The translations under genes were made by a program, and so were the position numbers. From JBGTNQ01 sp038212375 (lineage in GTDB: Bacteria > Patescibacteriota > Minisyncoccia > Phycocordibacterales > Zambryskibacteraceae), in assembly GCA_038212375.1 (NCBI GenBank), contig JBBQUO010000033.1, positions 1-5,947 of the forward strand: DNA of 5,947 nt, in the 5' to 3' direction. The notes under the pieces were generated by a model, which was not told the DNA's origin, searched no databases, and saw nothing but the letters and a program-made list of their open reading frames with translations. This document shows, piece after piece, positions 1-5,860 of the stretch (position 1 is the stretch's first letter; every line of letters begins with the position of its first letter).

Positions 1-892
1 TAATTTTCTTGATAACATCTTTTACTACACCCGAAAGATACCCCCACTCTGCAAGCGCATAGAGTCCGCGACCTACGAGTACGAAACGAGGATCCTTGAT
101 AAGTTCATTGTGAGTTGTAGCAACGTGAGCTTTTTTATTGAAGTACGTAGTGATAGCTTTTGCAACTTCTTTGAAATGGATTGGTGATCCGTGCTTTCGG
201 ATAACAAGAAACGCATAGTCTCTCATTCCCTTCGCATTTACATTTGCAGAAGATGTCTTGCCCCATTCACCAAGTGGGTTTTTGCCCATACGCTTTGAAA
301 GTGCGAACCATCGCTTGATAACTTCTTCGTTTTTATATTCCTCGGAAACGTCCTTGATGTACTCGAGAAATGACTCAATCATATCACTTTCAAGTACGAG
401 TTCATCGTCAGAAAGATTCGAGTAGAGCTTTTTGAGTGATCCGTGAATTTTGTCAGCAAGCTGCTTGTCGACATGCCACCTATGCTGAAAATCTTCATCT
501 TCTTTTTCTTTGGTGAATTCGTCACCAACAACTAGCATGAAATGCACGTGATTTTGTACAGTCTTGTCTTTACTTACATGCTTCAAAAGATCTTCTTCTG
601 AGATTATACCTCCAAGAGAATTGACATAATCCTTGAGCTGATCGAAGGCTAACTTTTCCTTATCGCACTCTTTTGACTTACGAATATTCGTAATTGAGTG
701 ATTCTCGATTTGTCGTACTCGTTCACGAGTAATACCATACTTTTTACCAATACCTTCAAGAGTGAGACGCTTGCCACTTTCATCAAGTCCATAGCGCTTG
801 ATGATAACGTCTCGTCCTCGATCCGAAAGAACGCTGAGGAGGCGTTTGGTGACTTGCTTAGGCTTGAATTTGATGGTTATTACGTCTGTCAT
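1..892 (-). CDS. Sigma-70 region 4 / HARE-HTH fusion protein, 3' end beyond window
   Basis: The frame is open for 297 codons from the ATG at 892-890 to the left edge, so the C-terminus is missing. Residues about 18-71 form a sigma-70 region 4 helix-turn-helix: a helix ending RDVIIKRYGL, then LEGIGKKYGITRERVRQIE, the signature of the -35 recognition helix. Residues about 95-180 are charged and helical, with no domain I can name. Residues about 221-287 match the HARE-HTH fold (MRDYAFLVIRKHGSPIHFKE, then HNELIKDPRFVLVGRGLYAL), the winged-helix domain also found in the RNA polymerase delta subunit. No sigma region 2 or 3 is present, so it should not melt promoters alone; a transcription or RNA polymerase accessory factor is the best inference. 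The start is supported by a consensus promoter placing the ATG 8 bases after TATAAT. Similar fusions are, from memory, common in Parcubacteria. Domain calls are firm, the role is not. Confidence 0.85.
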   Translation of the reverse strand, partial: MTDVITIKFKPKQVTKRLLSVLSDRGRDVIIKRYGLDESGKRLTLEGIGKKYGITRERVRQIENHSITNIRKSKECDKEKLAFDQLKDYVNSLGGIISEEDLLKHVSKDKTVQNHVHFMLVVGDEFTKEKEDEDFQHRWHVDKQLADKIHGSLKKLYSNLSDDELVLESDMIESFLEYIKDVSEEYKNEEVIKRWFALSKRMGKNPLGEWGKTSSANVNAKGMRDYAFLVIRKHGSPIHFKEVAKAITTYFNKKAHVATTHNELIKDPRFVLVGRGLYALAEWGYLSGVVKDVIKKI

Positions 893-900
893 TGTGTGTA

Positions 901-929
901 ATTATAACTTCTTATATGCGATTTGTCAT
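901..929 (-). promoter_or_regulatory. Sigma-70-type promoter of the region 4/HARE gene
   Basis: On the minus strand ATGACA (929-924, 5 of 6 to TTGACA) is followed by exactly 17 bases and then a perfect TATAAT (906-901). Only 8 bases separate TATAAT from the ATG at 892, so transcription should begin 0-2 bases before the start codon. There is no ribosome binding site. The promoter lies wholly in the 87-base gap after leuS, and no hairpin terminator is visible there, so read-through from leuS is also possible. Confidence 0.8.
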
Positions 930-979
930 TCTTATGAGGTTATTTGTATCATTTTTAATACTATTAGTCAACAACTCTG

Positions 980-3274
980 TCAAATGACGAAATTGACAAG
1001 CTTATTTTTAACAAAAATTACCCTCTTGACATACCCTTCTGTGAGCCACTTTTTGACTTCAGGAAGCTCTATTGCAAGTACAGTAACATGTTCTTCAGAC
1101 GTATCGAGATCTGCAGTGAAGCTCGCACGTACTTTACTATTTACTTGAACAATAATCGTCACTGTGTTTGACACAAGCTTTGATTCGTCACATAACGGCC
1201 ACGCAGATTTCTGAATTGATTCTGAATTTCCAAGTAGGGACCAAAGCTCTTCGCACACATGCGGAGCAAATGGAGCAAGGAGTTGGAGAAATCGTTCAAA
1301 CTGAGACTTATTCGGAGTGTGCTTTTCCGCAACATTGACACATATCATCATTGCAGAAACTGCAGTATTGAAACTCATCTCCTCAATATCATTTGTAACT
1401 TTTTGAATAGTTTTGTTGAGCACTACTTCAAACTCATTAGTATCAGTGCCAGGAGACGACTTCCCTCTTAATACTACTTCATGACCGATTTTCCATACCT
1501 TTTCGATAAACCTTCGAGGTCCAATGATACTTTCTGTTGACCAAGCAACAGGTTCACTAAAAGGCCCCATGAACATTTCATATACTCTAAGAGTATCGGT
1601 ACCATAGAGCTTTACTACTCCATCTGGATTGATCACGTTTCCGATAGATTTTGACATTTTCACACCACCTTCTGCCAAAATGAGGCCGTGTGAGGTGCGT
1701 TTTTCATATGGTTCAAGTGTTGGAACCAATCCAATATCAAAAAGAAACTTATTCCAAAATCTTGAATACAAAAGGTGAAGAGTCGTGTGCTCCATCCCAC
1801 CGTTATACCAATCGACGGGCATAGTTTCTTTCAATCTTTCAAAGTTCGCAAAAGAATCAATATTGTGTGGGTCACAATAGCGTAAAAAGTACCATGATGA
1901 ACCAGCCCAGTTTGGCATCACATCTGTTTCCCTTTTTGCAGGAGCGCCGCATGTTGGACAAGGTACGTTTACCCAAGCAGCGATAGCAGCGAGTGGTGAC
2001 TCTCCGTTGTCACTCGGAACATAATGATCAACTTCTGGAAGTATGACGGGTAAATCCTTTTCTGGTACTGGGACAATGCCACATGTAGCACAATGAATAA
2101 CTGGGATTGGCTCACCCCAATATCGCTGACGAGAAAACACCCAATCTCGAAGTTTAAATCGAGTAACTTTTTTACCAAAATCCTCAAATCCTGCTTTTGA
2201 ATAATCAGTGATAATTGGTAATCCAAACTTTTGAGCGAACTCAGCATCCCTTTCATCGTCAGATGGCACAGCCATAATTGCGCCAGTTCCAACATCACCA
2301 AGTACATAATTTACAATCCAAACAGGAATCTCTTTTTTTGTTGCTGGGTTTATTGCGTAGAATTCAGTAAATATTCCCGTTTTCTCCTTTTCAGTAAAAT
2401 CACCGGTAACCCGTTCTTTGAGTGTAGTATCTATATAAGAACGAATGGCATCAGAAGCTGGCCAGCCTATATCTATCCACTTTTTTGCAACTTCGGGCGA
2501 AACAGCAATGTACGTTGCACCGAAAATTGTATCTGGTCTGGTGGTAAAAACAGTGATGACTTCTTTTTTAACTTGAAAATTAATCTCAACACCTTCAGAT
2601 TTTCCAATCCAGTTTCTTTGCTGAGTTTTTATTTTCTCCTGATAGTTGACTGTATCAAGATCTTTATCGAGTCTTTCTGCGTATTTGGTGATAGCGAGCA
2701 TCCACTGCTCTTTTTCTCTTTTTTCAACTGGAGTACCACATCGTTCGCAACAACCATGCACAACTTCTTCATTTGCGAGACCGATTTTATCTTTTGGACA
2801 CCAGTTGATGGTTGCTTTTGCTTTGTATGCCAAATCATGTTTCAGAAATTGTAAAAAAAGCCATTGCGTCCATTTGTAATACTTGGGATCCGTAGTATTG
2901 ATCTCTCGAGACCAATCAAAGGATAGGCCGAGGGACTTGAATTGTGTACGGAAAACATCTGTCCGCTCTTTGGTGACTTGGATAGGGTTTATGCCAGTTT
3001 TGATTGCGTAATTTTCCGTCGGAAGACCAAATGCATCCCAACCGATCGGATAGAGCACGTTGTACCCTTCCATTCTTCGCTTACGAGCGATGATATCCAT
3101 AGCGGTGTAACCTCTTACATGTCCAGTGTGAAGCCCGTCACCAGATGGATATGGGAACTCCATAAGCACATAAAATTTCTTTTTGCGAGAATCAGGCTCA
3201 AAAAGAAACGTTTGGTTATCTTCCCAGTATGTTTGCCATTTTGCCTCGATTACTTTTGGGTCGTATGGATCCAT
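980..3274 (-). CDS. leuS: Leucyl-tRNA synthetase (LeuRS), compact form
   Basis: This class I synthetase charges tRNA-Leu with leucine in the cytoplasm. From the ATG at 3274 it has 764 residues, against about 860 in E. coli. The HIGH motif is HTGH (49-52) and KMSKS is at 539-543. The CP1 editing domain keeps the T-rich TTRPDT (244-249) and GTGAIMAVP (329-337) with D340, R342 and D343, so proofreading should be intact. Cysteines C159, C175/C176 and C179, and pairs C395/C398 and C439/C442, form two likely zinc sites. HGLILAEGGVKMSKS runs straight into KMSKS, so the leucine-specific insertion of E. coli LeuRS is absent. The anticodon-binding domain and a short C-terminal domain (about 700-764) follow. 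A TTG at 3292 would add six residues, but MDPYDPKVIEAKWQ is the normal family N-terminus. The gene lies just after a terminator and ends in TGA, 87 bases before the next gene. Confidence 0.97.
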   Translation of the reverse strand: MDPYDPKVIEAKWQTYWEDNQTFLFEPDSRKKKFYVLMEFPYPSGDGLHTGHVRGYTAMDIIARKRRMEGYNVLYPIGWDAFGLPTENYAIKTGINPIQVTKERTDVFRTQFKSLGLSFDWSREINTTDPKYYKWTQWLFLQFLKHDLAYKAKATINWCPKDKIGLANEEVVHGCCERCGTPVEKREKEQWMLAITKYAERLDKDLDTVNYQEKIKTQQRNWIGKSEGVEINFQVKKEVITVFTTRPDTIFGATYIAVSPEVAKKWIDIGWPASDAIRSYIDTTLKERVTGDFTEKEKTGIFTEFYAINPATKKEIPVWIVNYVLGDVGTGAIMAVPSDDERDAEFAQKFGLPIITDYSKAGFEDFGKKVTRFKLRDWVFSRQRYWGEPIPVIHCATCGIVPVPEKDLPVILPEVDHYVPSDNGESPLAAIAAWVNVPCPTCGAPAKRETDVMPNWAGSSWYFLRYCDPHNIDSFANFERLKETMPVDWYNGGMEHTTLHLLYSRFWNKFLFDIGLVPTLEPYEKRTSHGLILAEGGVKMSKSIGNVINPDGVVKLYGTDTLRVYEMFMGPFSEPVAWSTESIIGPRRFIEKVWKIGHEVVLRGKSSPGTDTNEFEVVLNKTIQKVTNDIEEMSFNTAVSAMMICVNVAEKHTPNKSQFERFLQLLAPFAPHVCEELWSLLGNSESIQKSAWPLCDESKLVSNTVTIIVQVNSKVRASFTADLDTSEEHVTVLAIELPEVKKWLTEGYVKRVIFVKNKLVNFVI

Positions 3275-3283
3275 ATTTTTCTC

Positions 3284-3289
3284 ATGATA
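3284..3289 (-). promoter_or_regulatory. Candidate -10 element of leuS
   Basis: TATCAT (5 of 6 to TATAAT) on the minus strand ends 9 bases before the leuS ATG. The -35 position at 17 or 18 bp spacing falls in the loop of the upstream terminator and matches TTGACA at only 3 of 6. The call rests on the -10 match, on the same -10 to ATG distance at other genes here, and on leuS needing its own promoter after a strong terminator. Confidence 0.45.
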
Positions 3290-3293
3290 CAAG

Positions 3294-3324
3294 AAAAAGC
3301 AGCTCCTTGCTAGAGCTGCTTTTT
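3294..3324 (-). terminator. Intrinsic terminator after the DUF5671 gene
   Basis: A perfect 12-bp inverted repeat (AAAAAGCAGCTC and GAGCTGCTTTTT) surrounds a 7-base loop, giving a GC-containing stem that ends in a run of T on the minus strand. It starts 7 bases after the stop codon of the membrane protein gene and 20 bases before the leuS ATG. The A/T tracts are symmetric, so it could stop transcription in both directions. It separates the upstream genes from leuS. Confidence 0.9.
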
Positions 3325-3331
3325 ACTTCAA

Positions 3332-4276
3332 TTAATTGATCGGAACTATCTGCGGACCTTTCTTGTATATGGGGTAGAGCTGTGGGTCAATAGTTCTTTC
3401 AAAACAGGAATGTCCCGCCTTATACATCCAGTTTTCATTTTTTTGAGTAGTTGGGTATACAGATGAATTATAATTTCCAACTTTGTAATCAAGATTAAAC
3501 ATTGCGCACAATTTAAAGGTAGCAGGTCCTGTCACTGTATATTCATAAGGAGCTTGCGTTTGAACATCAGTCATTGAAAATGAGTCATATGTAAGGGAAT
3601 CTTTCATATCATTCATAGTTTGAGGAAGTGATCCTTTGCTTTGCCAGTAGTTTATGACCTGAGATTGAATATTGATGAGGTCAGAAACCTTTTGCTCATC
3701 ATATCGCATCAGTCGTTGGGTACGTGGCGATCCGATGATCACAAAACCGAGAATGATAGAAGTGAGAACGAGAAGTATTGATCCATATCGCCACACATTT
3801 CGTGCGGTAGTACTGAGCGCACCGTTCATATTTGACCAGAAGTAGCCGAACACTGCGCCGAGAACTACAAATATCGCGAGAACTTTCAGTATAAATGACG
3901 TAGTAAGTGCTTGGCCGTCGAGGAACTGGTATAAAACAGTAATACTATCACCAACAATAATCGTACCTGATATGAAAAGTGTCAGGTAGGAGGACCACTT
4001 TTTTACCCACACTTCCTTTCGAGATGGGTCAAGAAGCTCACTTTTCCCAATCCAAAAAGCTGTAAGTAAAAATACTGGTGTGAGAATAATAAGTGCTGCG
4101 ACAGGAAAACTAATTGAAGATGAACCAAAGTATGAATACTGAGCTACTACAGGATACGCAGTATCTATAATGCTAAACAAAAGATTAAGCAAGAAGCCGA
4201 CTGCACTATACAAAGAAACAATAAGCGCTAAATGGAGGAAAAAATCTTTTCCGGTTGTTTTCGGTGTTGGGTTCAT
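3332..4276 (-). CDS. DUF5671-like membrane protein with extracytoplasmic C-terminal domain
   Basis: This 314-residue protein has five likely membrane segments at about 13-37, 54-76, 94-116, 125-148 and 163-183. Basic residues sit in the loop after segment 2 (DPSRKEVWVKKW) and before segment 5 (ARNVWR), so the positive-inside rule puts the N-terminus inside and the C-terminus outside. The membrane part resembles DUF5671, recalled from memory with its LTLFISGTIIVGDSITVLYQ segment. Residues about 185-314 are soluble; a segment with KVSDLINIQSQVINYWQSKG and LPQT resembles the helix and loop of pseudopilin-like domains in CPR membrane proteins. Only two cysteines occur (C257, C291), both in this outer part, and could form a disulfide. 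The function is unknown. A -10-like CATAAT ends 8 bases before the ATG, and a strong terminator follows the TAA stop. Confidence 0.85.
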   Translation of the reverse strand: MNPTPKTTGKDFFLHLALIVSLYSAVGFLLNLLFSIIDTAYPVVAQYSYFGSSSISFPVAALIILTPVFLLTAFWIGKSELLDPSRKEVWVKKWSSYLTLFISGTIIVGDSITVLYQFLDGQALTTSFILKVLAIFVVLGAVFGYFWSNMNGALSTTARNVWRYGSILLVLTSIILGFVIIGSPRTQRLMRYDEQKVSDLINIQSQVINYWQSKGSLPQTMNDMKDSLTYDSFSMTDVQTQAPYEYTVTGPATFKLCAMFNLDYKVGNYNSSVYPTTQKNENWMYKAGHSCFERTIDPQLYPIYKKGPQIVPIN

Positions 4277-4284
4277 AGTAAATA

Positions 4285-4290
4285 ATTATG
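4285..4290 (-). promoter_or_regulatory. Candidate -10 element of the DUF5671 gene
   Basis: CATAAT (5 of 6 to TATAAT) on the minus strand ends 8 bases before the ATG at 4276. The best -35 at 16-18 bp spacing matches only 3 of 6 (TTCTCG at 16 bp). No Shine-Dalgarno is present between it and the ATG. The distance equals that seen at the sigma/HARE gene and at ychF. Confidence 0.45.
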
Positions 4291-4328
4291 TAAAACTTAT
4301 GTAATTCGAGAACTGATTAATGCCAATA

Positions 4329-4358
4329 CTATATCTTAAACTCTATAACACCACCATC
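4329..4358 (-). repeat. Displaced copy of the ychF 3' end (distal repeat)
   Basis: This 30-base stretch matches the last ten codons of ychF including the stop (4851-4822) at 25 of 30 positions without gaps. In the ychF-equivalent frame it reads DGGVIEFKI-TAG against DGDVIEFKI-TAG. The mismatches are silent third positions in the two Ile codons and one Gly codon, plus two bases in a single Asp-to-Gly codon. Upstream in this frame the next codons are Glu, then a TAA, so no longer ychF copy remains. It overlaps the last codons and stop of the SET gene in a different frame. It looks like an old ychF tail left beyond an insertion. Confidence 0.75.
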
Positions 4359-4804
4359 TTCTTAAAACGAGGGTCGAGCTCATCTTTTAGTTGAAATTTT
4401 TCTGCAATTTCATCTAAGACATCATTTTCACTCTTCTCGTCTTCAAAAGATGAGTAGTCGTCTAGAATTTCTTCCCCAATTTCTATATCTTTTATTGTTA
4501 CTGTAATCACTTCTTCCTCATCATCTCTGTATTCAGATAAGACGTTTGGATTTTTTGAGTGGTTAAAGTATTTTCCGTTATCAGCAGAGAAACAATACAA
4601 TTTGCTTTTCTTGCTTCTCCAACAATATTTGTAGATATAGATTTGAAGTAGATCTGGAAAACTTAAGATTTGTTCTCGTGTAAACTTTTGATCAAAGCCT
4701 GGAGTAAATTTCCAGATTTCAGTTCCTTTTGGAATAAATTGATCTGCAAACAGACCAATTCCATGAATTCCACTTTCTTTGATCTTGGTTTTTATGAGTA
4801 ACAT
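4343..4804 (-). CDS. SET-domain protein (probable protein-lysine methyltransferase)
   Basis: This 153-residue protein consists almost wholly of a SET domain, the fold that transfers methyl groups from S-adenosylmethionine, usually to protein lysines. The N-terminal SET motif is GIHGIGLFA (12-20), followed by IPKGTEIWKF. The cofactor-site motif NHSKNPN begins at 81, and the C-terminal motif is GEEILDDY (110-117), with the tyrosine expected in the active site. There is no cysteine-rich post-SET region; the tail (118-153) is acidic and then basic. The substrate is unknown. It starts 17 bases after the ychF stop with no promoter or properly spaced Shine-Dalgarno, so it is probably co-transcribed with ychF. 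It is more AT-rich (about 33% GC by hand count) than ychF. Its last residues and stop are read from a copy of the ychF tail in another frame, suggesting it was inserted. Confidence 0.85.
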   Translation of the reverse strand: MLLIKTKIKESGIHGIGLFADQFIPKGTEIWKFTPGFDQKFTREQILSFPDLLQIYIYKYCWRSKKSKLYCFSADNGKYFNHSKNPNVLSEYRDDEEEVITVTIKDIEIGEEILDDYSSFEDEKSENDVLDEIAEKFQLKDELDPRFKKMVVL

Positions 4805-4821
4805 AGTCTTTAAATTTTTTC

Positions 4822-4851
4822 CTAAATCTTAAACTCAATAACGTCGCCATC
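4822..4851 (-). repeat. ychF 3' end (proximal repeat)
   Basis: These are the last ten codons of the intact ychF, encoding DGDVIEFKI and TAG. They match 4329-4358 at 25 of 30 positions in direct orientation, with repeat starts 493 bp apart. The SET gene and its 17-base leader fill the interval. Similarity falls away sharply on both sides. Confidence 0.75.
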
Positions 4852-5823
4852 CTTTACGATATATTCCTTCCCTTCTGTTCGTACCCAGCCTTTTTCACGA
4901 GCCTTTGCATATGATCCTGCTTCGAGGAGCTTGTCCCATTCGATGACCTCTGCACGAATAAACTTATCTTTAAAATCTCCATGAATCGCAGTTCCTGCTT
5001 CTGGTGCGGTAGAGCCTATTGGAACTGTCCAAGCTCTCGTCTCATCTTCCCCTGTTGTAAAGTACGTCATCAGGTTAAGAAGTTTGTAGCTCGAAACTAT
5101 AAGATCATCAAGACCGGTACCGAATACAGGATCAACTTTTACAAATGACCCTGGAACTTTTGATGATATTTCATCTGCTAGGTTTTCACTTGCTTCTGAA
5201 ATATTGAGAATATAGAGAATCGGCTTCATGGTGAGTAGATGCATTCCTCCCACAATCTTTTTTTCTTCTTGTGTTAATTCAACAGTATTAGCAAGATTTC
5301 CGGCCTTGAGTGTATCATTAATTTTCCTGAGTGCAGCTTCTTCTGCTATTGCTTCTTTATTCCCTGTGCGAACCTCGCGAGCAAGGTTATCGAGACGCTT
5401 TGTAACGGTCGCATCGTCTGCGAGCACTAGCTCAAGATTGATAACACCAATATCAAAGATTGGATCTACTGTTCCTGCAACATGAATAATATCGTCGTCT
5501 TTGAATGTGCGGACCATTTCTGCGATTGCATCAACCTCGCGAATATTTGTGAGGAATTTATTGCCAAGACCTTCACCTTCAGAAGCACCCTTCACGAGTC
5601 CTGCAATATCCACAAATTCTACAACTGCTGGAATAGTTTTTGCAGAGTTACTGAAAGCTGTGAGTTTGTCGAGTCTACTATCAGGCACGGGCACGATACC
5701 AACCGATGGATCAATAGTGCAGAATGGATAATTTTCTGCAGGAACAGATTTATTCGTAAGTGTGTTGAAGAGCGTTGATTTACCAACGTTTGGGAGACCT
5801 ACAATTCCGATTGAAAGTGACAT
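4822..5823 (-). CDS. ychF: Redox-regulated/ribosome-binding ATPase YchF (OLA1 family)
   Basis: YchF/OLA1 is an Obg-related P-loop protein that binds ribosomes and prefers ATP over GTP. The product has 333 residues: P-loop GLPNVGKS (9-16), switch I NYPFCTIDP (31-39), G3 DIAG (72-75) followed by GEGLGNKFL (83-91), and the non-canonical NISE (207-210) in place of NKxD, which is the family basis for ATP preference. A TGS domain fills about 250-333 (KLLNLMTYFTTGEDETRAWT). It is about 30 residues shorter than E. coli YchF, mainly between NISE and the TGS domain. The frame extends upstream to a TTG at 5871, but MSLSIGIVGLPNVGKS is the usual family start and has a promoter 8 bases upstream. The last ten codons are repeated beyond the next gene, so the present tail may be a replacement. 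Confidence 0.96.
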   Translation of the reverse strand: MSLSIGIVGLPNVGKSTLFNTLTNKSVPAENYPFCTIDPSVGIVPVPDSRLDKLTAFSNSAKTIPAVVEFVDIAGLVKGASEGEGLGNKFLTNIREVDAIAEMVRTFKDDDIIHVAGTVDPIFDIGVINLELVLADDATVTKRLDNLAREVRTGNKEAIAEEAALRKINDTLKAGNLANTVELTQEEKKIVGGMHLLTMKPILYILNISEASENLADEISSKVPGSFVKVDPVFGTGLDDLIVSSYKLLNLMTYFTTGEDETRAWTVPIGSTAPEAGTAIHGDFKDKFIRAEVIEWDKLLEAGSYAKAREKGWVRTEGKEYIVKDGDVIEFKI

Positions 5824-5831
5824 ATTGCTAG

Positions 5832-5860
5832 ATAGTAGACAGTTTTGAACATTTAGTAAA
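5832..5860 (-). promoter_or_regulatory. Promoter of ychF
   Basis: On the minus strand TTTACT (5860-5855, 4 of 6 to TTGACA) is followed by 17 bases and TACTAT (5837-5832, 4 of 6 to TATAAT). TACTAT ends 8 bases before the ATG at 5823, the same spacing as at the sigma/HARE gene. No Shine-Dalgarno is present. Each hexamer is moderate; the exact spacings raise the confidence. The promoter overlaps the frame upstream of the ATG, arguing against the upstream TTG start. Confidence 0.6.

Noticed and set aside
893..979. Terminator after leuS
   Set aside because: Only a 4-bp stem (GTAT/ATAC) around an A-rich loop is visible, with no GC stem or T run.
698..1148. Overlapping plus-strand frames across the leuS/sigma-HARE gap
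   Set aside because: Both are antisense to conserved coding sequence, with no initiation signal or recognisable protein.
2231..2854. 207-codon plus-strand frame inside leuS
   Set aside because: It lies opposite highly conserved LeuRS sequence, its translation is Phe/Cys-rich without any domain, and it is an antisense shadow.
3275..3292. TTG start six codons upstream of the leuS ATG
   Set aside because: The extra residues (MYHEKN) have no family support, MDPYDPK is the usual LeuRS start, and the TTG lies at the candidate promoter.
3275..3331. T-box or leucine attenuator in front of leuS
   Set aside because: The space is far too short for a T-box, and there is no leader peptide with Leu codons. 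The hairpin fits a simple terminator of the preceding gene.
4805..4824. AGGA overlapping the ychF stop as Shine-Dalgarno for the SET gene
   Set aside because: It ends 15 bases before the ATG, too far for a normal ribosome binding site. Translational coupling to ychF is more likely.
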